In this document: piece after piece, positions 26,644 to 35,519 of the stretch
How positions within the stretch are numbered: the stretch's first letter is position 1
Layout: each line of letters starts with the position of its first letter
Assembly (NCBI GenBank): GCA_965243105.1
Contig: CBDEUC010000001.1
Coordinates: 248,001 to 312,000, forward strand
Reading direction: 5' to 3'
DNA from: WLWS01 sp965243105
GTDB taxonomy: Bacteria; Pseudomonadota; Gammaproteobacteria; Eutrophobiales; Eutrophobiaceae
DNA: 64,000 nucleotides
Program-made: the position numbers and the translations under genes
The notes under the pieces: model-generated
Databases searched by the model: none
What the model saw: only the letters and a program-made list of their open reading frames with translations
Told to the model about the DNA's origin: nothing

Positions 26644-27855
26644 TTAAACTTGGTGGGTTAAAAAATTTTCGCCGTAGTCCATACCGGGTAATCCAAAGTA
26701 CGAAGCAAGACTCTGCCCGATATCCGCGAAGGTTTTTCGTTTTCCAATGGAACCGGGAGTGATGTTTTTACCATAGAGTATGACGGGAATATGTTCCCGC
26801 GTATGATCCGTGCCATGCCAGCTCGGGTCACAACCATGGTCCGCGGTGAGGATGAGGATGTCATCCTTACCCATGGCCTGCATTATTTCCGGCAGACGCT
26901 GATCGAAATATTCCAAAGCTTCAGCGTATCCCAGCGGGTCACGACGATGTCCATAAAGGGTGTCGAAATCGACAAAGTTTGTAAAAATGATGCTTCGATC
27001 CTGTGCGCCGGCAAGTGCCTCCATACTGGCATCAAACAGGGCGGCATTTCCATTGGCCTTTATCTTTTTCGTGATTCCCTGGTGAGCAAAGATATCGGCG
27101 ATTTTACCGACGCTGATCACCTGCCCACCATTTTCACTTAACTTGTCCAGTACCGTTGGAGCAGGGGGTGGCACCGCCAGGTCTTTTCGATTTCCCGTTC
27201 TTGAATAGCTGTCGGCATCGTCTCCGACAAAGGGACGGGCAATGACACGACCAATATTGTAATCATCCACCAGCTCGCGAGCGACGGCACATAGTTCGTA
27301 AAGGGCATCGAGACCAAAGCTATCCTCGTGGCAGGCTATTTGAAAAACGCTATCCGCCGAGGTGTAGACAATGGGCTTACCGCTTTTTACGTGTTCTTCA
27401 CCAAGTTCGCGAATGATCTCCGTGCCGGAAGCATGGCAATTTCCAAGCACCCCGGGCAGGTTTGCACGCTCAATTAATTCATCCAGCAAGGCCTGCGGAA
27501 ATGATCCCGTTTTCTTTTCAAAATAGCCCCAGTCAAACAGTACTGGTACACCCGCCATCTCCCAGTGACCGCTTGGCGTATCCTTGCCGGTGCTGAGTTC
27601 TGCCGCGTATCCATAACAGCCGCTTATTTCGGTGGGGAGTGCGCAACCGGCGGGAGGATTACCGCAGCTTTCGCTGGCTGCGTGAAATAGTCCAAGCGAG
27701 GCCAGGTTGGGCAGGTGTAATGGTTTGCCGCGATCGCTTTCACAGGCTTTCGCTATGTTTCCAAGGGTGTTGGAGCCCGTGTCCCCGAACTTTTCGGCAT
27801 CGTCACAGGCGCCAATACCAAAAGAATCCATCACAAGGATAATCGCGCGTTTCAT
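26644..27855 (-). CDS. deoB: Phosphopentomutase
   Basis: Converts ribose 1-phosphate and deoxyribose 1-phosphate to the 5-phosphates; alkaline-phosphatase-superfamily enzyme with two metals. From the ATG at 27855 the protein is 403 residues, the usual length. MDSFGIGACDDAEKFGDTGSNT carries the first metal site, TGKDTPSGHWEMAG contains the phosphorylated threonine, and DHGCDP and TDHTREHIP are late metal motifs. The 46 extra in-frame residues upstream are not conserved and are rejected. First gene of the deoB-deoD-ydcZ-nupC-hydrolase run. Confidence 0.95.
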   Translation of the reverse strand: MKRAIILVMDSFGIGACDDAEKFGDTGSNTLGNIAKACESDRGKPLHLPNLASLGLFHAASESCGNPPAGCALPTEISGCYGYAAELSTGKDTPSGHWEMAGVPVLFDWGYFEKKTGSFPQALLDELIERANLPGVLGNCHASGTEIIRELGEEHVKSGKPIVYTSADSVFQIACHEDSFGLDALYELCAVARELVDDYNIGRVIARPFVGDDADSYSRTGNRKDLAVPPPAPTVLDKLSENGGQVISVGKIADIFAHQGITKKIKANGNAALFDASMEALAGAQDRSIIFTNFVDFDTLYGHRRDPLGYAEALEYFDQRLPEIMQAMGKDDILILTADHGCDPSWHGTDHTREHIPVILYGKNITPGSIGKRKTFADIGQSLASYFGLPGMDYGENFLTHQV

Positions 27856-27930
27856 ATTCGTGCCTGGTTCGTTACAAATTATTAGGATGAGTCTGAAAAA
27901 TGACAAATGCCTCGCTGTCCATGCTGGAAA

Positions 27931-27942
27931 ATTGTACACAAT
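27931..27942. promoter_or_regulatory. Purine-island operator candidate, copy 1
   Basis: Palindrome ATTGTACACAAT in the 128-base divergent promoter between deoB and uraD, 41 bases before the uraD start and 75 bases from the deoB start. The TTGT-NN-ACAA form is typical of FadR-type GntR operators (family knowledge). A matching site stands in the puuE/alc promoter at 32099. Confidence 0.5.
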
Positions 27943-27983
27943 ATCAACTAGAATTGTTGCGAATTTACGGGCATTTATAAACC

Positions 27984-28508
27984 ATGAACACAATCCGCCA
28001 ATACTCCATTGATGAAGTGAATCAAATGGCCCATGATGAGTTCATCAGTGTGTTTGGAACGGTTTTTGAACATTCGCCGTGGGCCGCTGAGCAGGCTTAC
28101 GATGATAAGCCCTTTGCAACACGGGCCAAGCTTCAGGATAGCCTGGCCGGGGCGGTAATGAACTCGGGAAAGGATGCACAATTGAGCCTTTTACGCGCAC
28201 ACCCGGAACTCGGCAGTAGGGACAGGATGGCAAATGCTTCCGAGCAGGAACAGGAAGCAGCCGGCATCACCCGGGCCGACGAGGAACGTCGCTCGCGAAT
28301 GCTGACTCTGAACAGTGCCTACCGCGAAAAATTTGATTTCCCATTCATTGTCGCGGTCAAGGGACTCACACCGGACGACATCCTTGACAACATGCAGGAG
28401 AGGATAGGCAATAGCGAGGATGATGAATTCCAGGAATGCCTTTCACAGGTCATGCGTATTGCAGGCTTTCGCGTCGAGGCCCTGGTTGCTGAAGAGATAG
28501 AACCATGA
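27984..28508 (+). CDS. uraD: 2-oxo-4-hydroxy-4-carboxy-5-ureidoimidazoline (OHCU) decarboxylase
   Basis: Third enzyme of the urate-to-allantoin route: decarboxylates OHCU to S-allantoin. The 174-residue protein has the conserved FEHSPWAAEQAY (catalytic histidine region), LLRAHPELG with the HPELG motif, and FDFPFIVAVKG. The length fits a single-domain UraD. The downstream guanine deaminase gene overlaps it by 4 bases (ATGA), so the two are co-translated. The companion 5-hydroxyisourate hydrolase is at 42.3 kb in the xdh operon. Confidence 0.93.
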   Translation: MNTIRQYSIDEVNQMAHDEFISVFGTVFEHSPWAAEQAYDDKPFATRAKLQDSLAGAVMNSGKDAQLSLLRAHPELGSRDRMANASEQEQEAAGITRADEERRSRMLTLNSAYREKFDFPFIVAVKGLTPDDILDNMQERIGNSEDDEFQECLSQVMRIAGFRVEALVAEEIEP

Positions 28509-29857
28509 CCGGCTTTGGCATTCTCGGCACCATGGTGCATACACCGGTTTGTGGCGAGCTGGAAATTCAGCACGACGCCCTGCTGCAGGTGAACGAAGAA
28601 GGCGACATCAGCGCAGTGATAAAACCTGGCGAGGCAAACTTTGAGTCATCACTGCAATCACTCCAAAAGGCAGGGGCACTGCTTGAGCTAAGCGATAGCC
28701 AGTATTTGTTTCCCGGTCTCGTTGATACACATATTCATGCGCCGCAATGGCCGCAAGTGGGCAAGGCCCTGCACCTGCCCCTGGACCAATGGCTGCAGGA
28801 ATGCACCTTTCCCCTTGAAGCCAGGTATTCTGATGTCGAGTTTGCCGAGCGTATCTATTCTTCACTGGTGGAATCCCTGCTTGCCAATGGCACGACTACG
28901 GCACTTTACTTTGCCACTATTCACCTGGAAGCGACAAAGAAACTGGTGGATACCTGTCTTGAAAAGGGGCAGCGGGCCCTGGTGGGCAAGGTGGCGATGG
29001 ACAACCCTGATGAATGCCCGGATTTTTACCGTGATGAATCTACCAGTGCAGGTCTTGATGACACTCTGAAGCTTATTGACTACACGCGGAATTTGCAGGG
29101 TAACGAAGCGGGCAGGGTATTACCCGTAGTGACACCCCGTTTTATACCAAGCTGCAGTGACGAGATGCTTACAGGACTTGGACAAATTGCAAGCGACTAC
29201 AATTGTCACGTGCAAACCCACTGTTCAGAAAGTGACTGGCAGCATAACTACGTGATGGAACGCCACGGGTGTCGCGATACCAATAGCCTGGAGAATTTCA
29301 ACCTGCTGACGGATAAAACCGTGCTTGCCCACGGAAATTTTATCAATGATGCGGATATGAAAGTGATCAAGAACAGGCAATCCGGGGTCGCCCACTGCCC
29401 ACTGAGTAATTACTACTTTTCAAATGCCGTCTTTCCCGCAAGACGGGCACTGGATATGGGGCTCAAGGTAGGGCTTGGCACAGATATTTCCGGTGGACCC
29501 AATCCCTCGCTGCTCCATAACTGTGCCATGGCGGTGACTTCTTCACGCGCTCTCGAGGAAGGTGTCGATGCGTCGCTGGCGGCGAGTGAAAGGGGAGTTG
29601 TAGGGAGCCGGATTGATTTCAGGGAAGCGCTGTGGATGGCGACGGCAGGGGGCGGGCAGGTGCTGGATATGAAAATCGGCCTGTTCAAACCGGGTTATGC
29701 CATGGATGCGTTCGTGGTTGATACGTCAACCGCGGAAAGCAACTTGCTGGTGTGGAAGGACATAGATGATGATGAAGATATTGTTCAGAAAATCATCTAC
29801 AACGCGCACCGCAGCAATATCACCAGCGTGTGGGTTCAGGGTAACCGGGTTAAGTAA
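28505..29857 (+). CDS. guaD: Guanine deaminase
   Basis: Zinc amidohydrolase that turns guanine into xanthine and ammonia, feeding xanthine dehydrogenase. 450 residues, the normal length. GLVDTHIHAPQW carries the HxH metal pair, QTHCSESDWQHNYV the third histidine, LAHGNF the fourth and LGTDISGGPNPS the metal aspartate. Start overlaps the uraD stop by 4 bases. Other amidohydrolases (for example chlorohydrolase types) share the fold, but the DTHIHAPQ and FPLE segments favour guanine deaminase. Confidence 0.93.
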   Translation: MTGFGILGTMVHTPVCGELEIQHDALLQVNEEGDISAVIKPGEANFESSLQSLQKAGALLELSDSQYLFPGLVDTHIHAPQWPQVGKALHLPLDQWLQECTFPLEARYSDVEFAERIYSSLVESLLANGTTTALYFATIHLEATKKLVDTCLEKGQRALVGKVAMDNPDECPDFYRDESTSAGLDDTLKLIDYTRNLQGNEAGRVLPVVTPRFIPSCSDEMLTGLGQIASDYNCHVQTHCSESDWQHNYVMERHGCRDTNSLENFNLLTDKTVLAHGNFINDADMKVIKNRQSGVAHCPLSNYYFSNAVFPARRALDMGLKVGLGTDISGGPNPSLLHNCAMAVTSSRALEEGVDASLAASERGVVGSRIDFREALWMATAGGGQVLDMKIGLFKPGYAMDAFVVDTSTAESNLLVWKDIDDDEDIVQKIIYNAHRSNITSVWVQGNRVK

Positions 29858-29904
29858 TTTCAAAGCTTGAAACAAATGCGCGTGTGCAACCCGTGCAATG
29901 TTAT

Positions 29905-30495
29905 TCAGGTCTCCGGTAAGCTCGCTATTACGTCGTTAATCAGTTCCAGCACCGCCGGTTTGTGCTCTTTCAGCTCATCCATGGACAGTCCGTCCAGCTC
30001 GTAGGGAAAAACCAGCCAGTCCTCGGTTTCATGCAGGTAGTAATCAGGCTTGCGATAGGTGCGATTTTTTTCAGGCTTGTACCACGGCGTGGCGATACGC
30101 ACCTGGTGCGGCATATTTTTGCGGGTTTTTTCTTCAAGTCGTTCTATCACCGCCTGCATGCTCAGGCCGGTACTGAAAACATCGTCCACGATAAGCAATG
30201 AATGTTCGTGTTGAATGGTATCAAAGACGTATTGCAGGCCGTGTACCCTGATGGCGTCTTCTTCCTCGACCATTTCCGTGTATGAGCTCATGCCACTGTA
30301 GGATGTCCTCACGGAAATATGGTTGGTATCGACCCCGAGGTACTCCAGGCAGTCCTGCACACCGATCCCCACCGGTGAACCACCACGCCAGAGCCCAATG
30401 ATGAAATCCGGTCGAAAGCCATCCTGGAATATTTGCACGCCGAGGCGGTAGGCATCCAGCATCAGCTCCTCGGAATTAACAAAAATCTTTTTCAT
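29905..30495 (-). CDS. Purine-type phosphoribosyltransferase, paralogue 1
   Basis: Type I phosphoribosyltransferase, 196 residues. The PRPP loop LLIVDDVFSTG covers about residues 100-110 and the pyrophosphate loop LWRGGSPVG lies at 35-43. It is about half identical to the divergent gene at 30557. Purine salvage (hypoxanthine, guanine or xanthine with PRPP) is the likely reaction from context, and the hood segment ATPWYKPEKNRTYRKPDYY resembles Gpt/hypoxanthine-type enzymes. It could also be a regulatory homologue without catalysis. Convergent with guaD. Confidence 0.82.
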   Translation of the reverse strand: MKKIFVNSEELMLDAYRLGVQIFQDGFRPDFIIGLWRGGSPVGIGVQDCLEYLGVDTNHISVRTSYSGMSSYTEMVEEEDAIRVHGLQYVFDTIQHEHSLLIVDDVFSTGLSMQAVIERLEEKTRKNMPHQVRIATPWYKPEKNRTYRKPDYYLHETEDWLVFPYELDGLSMDELKEHKPAVLELINDVIASLPET

Positions 30496-30556
30496 GTGTC
30501 CTGCTTTTCAATTAGCTGGGTTATACTGCACCGGATTATATTATCGTTACAAGAGT

Positions 30557-31126
30557 ATGGGCGAAAAATTTTATATCTCTTCCGAGGAATTGCTGCTGGA
30601 TTCCTTCAAGCTGGGTGCCGAGGTCATCAAGAGTGGCTATAGACCGAGTTTTATCGTCGCACTCTGGCGCGGTGGAGCACCCATTGGTATTGCGGTACAG
30701 GAATTTCTCAATTTCTTTGGTATCGAGACTGATCACATTGCCATAAGAACCTCTTCCTACAGCAAAAGCCACGAGCGCAGCGACGATATTCGAGTTCACG
30801 GGCTCAATTACCTGGTCAAGAATATTGAGCGGGATGATTCCCTGCTGATTGTTGATGATGTGTTTGATACGGGTATCACCATTCGAACGGTTATTGAGCA
30901 GCTGCAGGAGAAGGCGAGGGCAAACTGCCCCGAGCAGATCCGCGTTGCGGTACCGTGGTACAAGCCGACCCATAACAAGACTGACCGCGAACCGGATTAC
31001 TACATTCATACCACGGAGCAGTGGCTCAAGTATCCTTTTTCCCTGGAAGGGCTGAGCGTAGAAGAGATTCGGGAAAACCGCGCGAAGATATTCAGCTTGA
31101 TGGAAGAGGTCTTGCCTCAAAACTGA
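30557..31126 (+). CDS. Purine-type phosphoribosyltransferase, paralogue 2
   Basis: Second phosphoribosyltransferase, 189 residues, divergent from paralogue 1 with 61 bases between starts. PRPP loop LLIVDDVFDTG (about 96-106) and pyrophosphate loop LWRGGAPIG are intact, and the hood segment VPWYKPTHNKTDREPDYY is close to that of its partner. The ATG at 30557 was used because the longer ORF runs into the partner gene. An Asp replaces Ser in the PRPP loop compared with paralogue 1, which may reflect a different base preference. Both sit inside the purine island. Confidence 0.82.
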   Translation: MGEKFYISSEELLLDSFKLGAEVIKSGYRPSFIVALWRGGAPIGIAVQEFLNFFGIETDHIAIRTSSYSKSHERSDDIRVHGLNYLVKNIERDDSLLIVDDVFDTGITIRTVIEQLQEKARANCPEQIRVAVPWYKPTHNKTDREPDYYIHTTEQWLKYPFSLEGLSVEEIRENRAKIFSLMEEVLPQN

Positions 31127-31131
31127 CTGGA

Positions 31132-32049
31132 CTACTTGCCGGGCGAGTGATGCTCATGCCAGTGCCTGGCGATTTCTACCCGCTGACAGATCCAGGCCTT
31201 TTCATGCCCCTGTACGTAGTCAAGAAATCGCATGAGTGCTGCTGCACGACCCGGTTTGCCCGCAAGCCGGCAGTGCAGGCCCACTGACATCATTTTCGGA
31301 GAGTATTCTCCTTCCCGGTAGAGCACATCAAAGCTGTCCTTGAGATAGGTAAAAAACTGCTCACCGGTGTTAAAGCCCTGCATGGTGGCAAAGCGCATGT
31401 CGTTATTGTCCAGGGTATAGGGTACAACCAGGTGATCAGAGTCGTTTACCTTTACCCAGTAGGGCAGGTCGTCGGCGTAGGAATCTGAGTCATAGAGAAA
31501 GCCACCATGCTCCACAACCAGTTGTCGCGTGTTGGGACTGTCCCGGCCGGTGTACCAGCCCAGGGGCAGCGCACCCGTCATGTCCTTGATAATTTCCACG
31601 GCACGCTGCAGGTGCTCCCTCTCTGTATCCACGTCCATGTCCTGGTAGGAAATCCAGCGCCAGCCGTGACTGGCTATTTCATGGCCGGCTTCAAGCATTG
31701 CGGCGACGGCCTCCGGGTTTCGTTGCATGGCCATGGCCACTGCAAAAACGGTAAGCTTCAATCCACGTTCCTGGAAAATGTTCATGATGCGCCAGAAACC
31801 AGCCCGGCTACCATATTCATACAGGGATTCCATGCTCATGTGCCGATCCCTGAAGGCCTGTGCACCGATTATTTCCGATAGAAAAGTTTCCGAGGCTTCA
31901 TCGCCATGAAGCACAGAATTCTCTGCACCTTCTTCATAGTTCAGTACAAACTGCAGGGCGATACGTGCGTCATTGGGCCAGCGCGGATGGGGCGGAGAAG
32001 CGCCGTAGCCCACCATGTCACGCGGATATTGTTCTGAATTGTCACTCAC
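31132..32049 (-). CDS. puuE: Allantoinase, polysaccharide-deacetylase type
   Basis: Cofactor-independent allantoinase of the PuuE type, 305 residues, in the polysaccharide deacetylase (NodB) fold and unrelated to the zinc amidohydrolase AllB. It hydrolyses allantoin to allantoate. Typical stretches are DMVGYGASPPHPRWPNDARIA, LQFVLNYEEGAENS, SRAGFWRIM, HEIASHGWRW and ARDSPNTRQLVVEHGGF in a form YTGRDSPNTR. It is convergent with paralogue 2 (5-base gap) and divergent from allantoicase, with which it shares a 94-base promoter region. Confidence 0.92.
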   Translation of the reverse strand: MSDNSEQYPRDMVGYGASPPHPRWPNDARIALQFVLNYEEGAENSVLHGDEASETFLSEIIGAQAFRDRHMSMESLYEYGSRAGFWRIMNIFQERGLKLTVFAVAMAMQRNPEAVAAMLEAGHEIASHGWRWISYQDMDVDTEREHLQRAVEIIKDMTGALPLGWYTGRDSPNTRQLVVEHGGFLYDSDSYADDLPYWVKVNDSDHLVVPYTLDNNDMRFATMQGFNTGEQFFTYLKDSFDVLYREGEYSPKMMSVGLHCRLAGKPGRAAALMRFLDYVQGHEKAWICQRVEIARHWHEHHSPGK

Positions 32050-32098
32050 AGCGCAGACTCCATGGATTTCAGTTCTATTTTATTCAAGTTTTACCTAA

Positions 32099-32110
32099 AT
32101 TGTTTACAAT
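32099..32110. promoter_or_regulatory. Purine-island operator candidate, copy 2
   Basis: Palindrome ATTGTTTACAAT between the divergent puuE and alc genes, 33 bases before the alc start and 49 from the puuE start. It matches the site at 27931 outside the two central bases (10 identical arm positions). Shared placement near a plus-strand purine gene suggests one regulator. Confidence 0.5.
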
Positions 32111-32143
32111 AATCACCACATTAAACCAATTAGATGAAGATAA

Positions 32144-33145
32144 TTGAACGACTCATCAACAGACGTGCTTGCCCCATACCGTAGTCGCTACCTGGACCTG
32201 GCCAACAGCAGGCTTGGTGCCGAGGCGATCTACTGCACCGATGATTTTTTTGCGCCCATGGAAAGGATGCTCAACCCTACCGAGCCAGTCTTCATTGAAG
32301 ATAAGTATGACGACCACGGTAAGTGGATGGATGGCTGGGAATCAAGGAGAAAACGTACGGAAGGTCATGATCACTGCGTGGTAAAAATGGGATTGCCGGG
32401 CAGTATAGCGGCGATTGATATTGATACACGGCATTTTACCGGTAACTTTCCACCACGCGCCTCGGTGGAGGCCTGCTACAGCGATACGCCCCTGGATGAA
32501 TCCACGGCCTGGACTGAGATCCTGCCCGAGGTGGAGCTAAACGGTAATAGCCACAATATTTTCGAAATCGAGAATGACGCTAACTGGAACCATGTACGCC
32601 TGCATATATACCCGGACGGTGGCGTTGCCCGCCTGAGGCTTTTCGGGCAGGTACACCGGGACTGGAGCGAGGTCGCTGCAGACGAGCTTGTTGATCTTGC
32701 CGCGGCGGTGAACGGAGGTGTTGCGGTGGCCTGTAATGATGAACACTTTGGTGTCATGGGTAACATTCTTATGCCCGGCAAGGGAATCAACATGGGCGAT
32801 GGCTGGGAAACACGTCGCCGACGCGAACCCGGCAATGACTGGGTGATAGTGCGGCTTGGCCATCCCGGCGTGGTAAAGCAGGTTGAAGTCGATACTGCCT
32901 TTTTCAAGGGCAACTATCCCGATGGCGTCTCCATCGAGGGCTGTGTCGTGGAAGATGACTCATCAATGGGCGATCCCGGTAGTATTGACTGGACACCTTT
33001 GCTGCCGCGGCAGAAACTGGCTGCCGACGCAGTGCATACTTTTTCCGACGAGCTGGAAGGTGACGTACACGCAAGTCACCTGAGAATCCAGATCTACCCT
33101 GACGGTGGGCTCAGCCGTGTCAGGATCTTTGGGTATATCGCCTGA
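32144..33145 (+). CDS. alc: Allantoicase
   Basis: Hydrolyses allantoate to ureidoglycolate and urea. 333 residues built of two allantoicase repeats: first with DLANSRLGAEAIYCTDDFFAP, WMDGWESRRKR and IDIDTRHFTGNFPP, second with DLAAAVNGGVAVACNDEHFG, NMGDGWETRRRR and VEVDTAFFKGNYP. The only in-frame start before the conserved N-terminus is the TTG at 32144, directly after an in-frame stop, so this start is well supported. First gene of a plus-strand run with ureidoglycolate lyase, a GNAT enzyme and others. Confidence 0.93.
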   Translation: MNDSSTDVLAPYRSRYLDLANSRLGAEAIYCTDDFFAPMERMLNPTEPVFIEDKYDDHGKWMDGWESRRKRTEGHDHCVVKMGLPGSIAAIDIDTRHFTGNFPPRASVEACYSDTPLDESTAWTEILPEVELNGNSHNIFEIENDANWNHVRLHIYPDGGVARLRLFGQVHRDWSEVAADELVDLAAAVNGGVAVACNDEHFGVMGNILMPGKGINMGDGWETRRRREPGNDWVIVRLGHPGVVKQVEVDTAFFKGNYPDGVSIEGCVVEDDSSMGDPGSIDWTPLLPRQKLAADAVHTFSDELEGDVHASHLRIQIYPDGGLSRVRIFGYIA

Positions 33146-33155
33146 TCGGGCAAGC

Positions 33156-33647
33156 ATGAGCGATCGTTTAATCAGGCCATTCCCCCTCAGCCAGGAAAGT
33201 TTTTCTGACTATGGCGATGTCATCGAAACCGATGGCAGGCAGTTTGACCTGATCAACGATGGAAGCGCGCGCAGTTACAGCGACCTTGCAAGTATCGATG
33301 TGCTAACGCAGGACGGTCATCCGCGCATCAGTATTTACGAGAGCAATCCTTTGCAGCAACCGATACATCTCAGGATGCTTGAACGTCACCCGCTGGCAAG
33401 CCAGGCATTTGTTCCGCTTGGCAGCGATCCCTTTCTCGTGGTGGTGGCCGCCGAGGCCACGCCTGGCAGTGTCAGGGCCTTCATAACCAATGGCAGGCAG
33501 GGTGTAAATTTCAGACCCAACACCTGGCATCATCCGCTGCTGGTACTGCAACCCGCAAGCCGGTTTCTCGTTATAGATCGAGGAGGCGAAGGGGAAAACT
33601 GTGAGATACAGGAACTCGCCGAGGCGCTTACCCTCGATCTGCAATGA
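33156..33647 (+). CDS. allA: Ureidoglycolate lyase
   Basis: Splits ureidoglycolate into glyoxylate and urea, the last step of the pathway encoded here. 163 residues from the ATG at 33156, with FSDYGDVIETDG near the start, LERHPLASQAFVPL, and the cupin core FITNGRQGVNFRPNTWHHPL that holds active-site residues. The start lies 10 bases after the alc stop, and the gene overlaps the GNAT gene by 4 bases. The longer ORF would overlap alc and is rejected. Confidence 0.92.
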   Translation: MSDRLIRPFPLSQESFSDYGDVIETDGRQFDLINDGSARSYSDLASIDVLTQDGHPRISIYESNPLQQPIHLRMLERHPLASQAFVPLGSDPFLVVVAAEATPGSVRAFITNGRQGVNFRPNTWHHPLLVLQPASRFLVIDRGGEGENCEIQELAEALTLDLQ

Positions 33648-34147
33648 GCAAGGACTCTTTACACATACGTGAAGCCACGGCAGCAGACTTCGAGCGTATC
33701 TGGCCCATTTTCCGGGAAATCGCTGCAGCCGGCGAGACCTATGCCTACCCTCGGGACGTCTCAAGAGATGAAGGCATGCGACTGTGGATGACACTTCCTC
33801 TACGTACTTTTGTCGCCGAGGATGATGAAGGCATTCAGGGGACATATTATATCAAGACAAACCAGTCCGGCCCCGGTGAACACGTGTGTAACTGCGGTTA
33901 CATGGTGGCAGGATCTGCCAGGGGCAAGGGAGTCGCCACCGCCATGTGCGAACACTCACAGGATATGGCAAGGGAACTGGGCTACCGTGCCATGCAGTAC
34001 AATTTTGTCGCATCCAGTAATGAAGGCGCGATAAGACTCTGGGAAAAACTCGGGTTTGACGTTGTTGGCACCCTGCCAAAAGCGTTTAACCATCCCGAGC
34101 TAGGGTTAATCGATGCACTGGTCATGTACAAATGGCTGGGCGACTGA
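33644..34147 (+). CDS. GNAT family N-acetyltransferase
   Basis: Acetyltransferase of 167 residues. The acetyl-CoA loop is VAGSARGKGVATAM (R/Q-x-x-G-x-G/A form), preceded by the strand around HVCNCGYMV and followed by FVASSNEGAIRLWEKLGF, the classic GNAT finish. It overlaps allA upstream (ATGA) and the metallo-hydrolase downstream (16 bases), so it is part of the purine degradation operon. The acceptor is not recognisable; a link to ureide metabolism would be new, but passive carriage in the operon is equally possible. Confidence 0.87.
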   Translation: MSKDSLHIREATAADFERIWPIFREIAAAGETYAYPRDVSRDEGMRLWMTLPLRTFVAEDDEGIQGTYYIKTNQSGPGEHVCNCGYMVAGSARGKGVATAMCEHSQDMARELGYRAMQYNFVASSNEGAIRLWEKLGFDVVGTLPKAFNHPELGLIDALVMYKWLGD

Positions 34148-35058
34148 ATAAAACCGGGAGCTTGCGAAAATGCCTGTTAGCGGCACTGCTTTTCATTCCG
34201 CTTCATGCTTATCCCGCCTGCGGGGATAACGGTACCTGGTTACAGGTGCTGGGCTCGGGTGGGCCGGAACTGGATGACGGCAGGACATCAAGCTCTTACC
34301 TGCTATGGCAAAACGGCAAGGCAAGAATACTGGTCGACATAGGTAGCGGCAGTATGCAGCGTTTTGAGGAATCAGGCGCATCAATAAACGACCTTGATGC
34401 AATACTCCTGAGTCATCTTCACGTGGACCACAGCAGCGACCTGCCGGCACTGGTCAAGGCCGCGTTCTTCTCAGGTCGAAACCGGGATTTACCTGTTCTT
34501 GGGCCGGGAGGTAATGATTTTATGCCGTCAACCACCGACTTCGTGTGGCGTTTACTTGGACCCGATGGTGCCTATCCCTACCTGGCTTCCTACCTCGACG
34601 GCAGCGATGACTATCGATTGATTCCCGGGAACATCACCCCAAATGGGAAAGGTGAAAAGGTTATTGAACACGTTCCCGGTTTTCGACTGGTGGCGGCAGC
34701 GGTGCACCACGGTCCATTACCGGCACTGGCCTGGCGTATTGAGCTTGAAGGCAAGCGCGTAGTGTTTAGCGGTGACATGAGTAACCAGCATGAAACCCTT
34801 GGCAGCCTGGCCGAGCAAGCCGATCTCCTGGTTGCCCATCACGCTGTACCTGAGCAAGCAGCTCGCGTAGCGAAAAACCTGCACATGCCACCCTCGACGA
34901 TTGGGCGTATCGCGGCCGGAGCAAGGGTGAAAAAGTTGCTACTCTCCCATCATATGAATCGGAGTCTCGCGCGAAAAGAAAGCTCACTGGAAATAATACG
35001 CAAGCGCTACCAGGGAGAACTGGTGTTTGCGCAGGATTCACAGTGCGTGGAATTTTAG
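34132..35058 (+). CDS. Exported metallo-beta-lactamase-fold hydrolase
   Basis: MBL-fold hydrolase, 308 residues, with an N-terminal signal peptide (hydrophobic run LLAALLFIPLHAYPA, cleavage near AYPA-C or A-CGD). The metal motif is SHLHVDHSSD (HxHxDH), with VHHGPLPALAWRIE and VVFSGDMS giving later ligands and LLLSHHM near the end. It resembles RNase Z/arylsulfatase-like MBL enzymes that act on small esters. It overlaps the GNAT gene by 16 bases. A periplasmic location inside an operon of cytoplasmic ureide enzymes is unusual. Substrate unknown. Confidence 0.83.
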   Translation: MAGRLNKTGSLRKCLLAALLFIPLHAYPACGDNGTWLQVLGSGGPELDDGRTSSSYLLWQNGKARILVDIGSGSMQRFEESGASINDLDAILLSHLHVDHSSDLPALVKAAFFSGRNRDLPVLGPGGNDFMPSTTDFVWRLLGPDGAYPYLASYLDGSDDYRLIPGNITPNGKGEKVIEHVPGFRLVAAAVHHGPLPALAWRIELEGKRVVFSGDMSNQHETLGSLAEQADLLVAHHAVPEQAARVAKNLHMPPSTIGRIAAGARVKKLLLSHHMNRSLARKESSLEIIRKRYQGELVFAQDSQCVEF

Positions 35059-35062
35059 CCAA

Positions 35063-35470
35063 ATGCCAGCAATATTCTTTTACGGTCTTTTCATGGATCC
35101 GGAGATACTGAAAGAAAAGGAATGCCATCCTCTTAATGTCGCCCTGGCTTGCCTGCCGGGCTACCAGCTAAGAATCGGTGAACGTGCAACGCTGCTAGCG
35201 GACCCGGATACTCGCTGCTATGGAACAGTTATAGAACTTGCTGAGAGCGAGGTAGGAAAGCTTTACCAGCACGAAAGTGTAAAAGACTATGAACCCTTGA
35301 ATGTCGAGGCGGCTTACATGAATGGTGCTGTAGTTAAAGCAGTAAGCTATGTTTTGCCAGTAGAAAAGTTAGCAGGCAGCAACAGTGAATACGCCAGAAG
35401 CCTTGCCGGGGTTGCGAAGAAGCTGAAATTACCCGAAGAGTATATTGCCGAAATTGAGCAATGGATTTAA
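35063..35470 (+). CDS. Gamma-glutamylcyclotransferase-like protein
   Basis: Short protein of 135 residues with the GGCT/AIG2-like opening FFYGLFMDPEIL, in which FYG-x-x-x is the substrate loop. GYQLRIGERATL and CYGTVIELAESEVGKLYQHESV follow, as in the family. The usual catalytic glutamate after the strand VIELAE is uncertain by eye. The start is 5 bases after the metallo-hydrolase stop, so it shares the operon. It may open or cyclise a gamma-glutamyl compound; the exact role is unknown. Confidence 0.75.
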   Translation: MPAIFFYGLFMDPEILKEKECHPLNVALACLPGYQLRIGERATLLADPDTRCYGTVIELAESEVGKLYQHESVKDYEPLNVEAAYMNGAVVKAVSYVLPVEKLAGSNSEYARSLAGVAKKLKLPEEYIAEIEQWI

Positions 35471-35519
35471 CACCTCGTTTGCTATATGTTGCGGGGAAAC
35501 CCGGGAGAGGGAGCGCATC

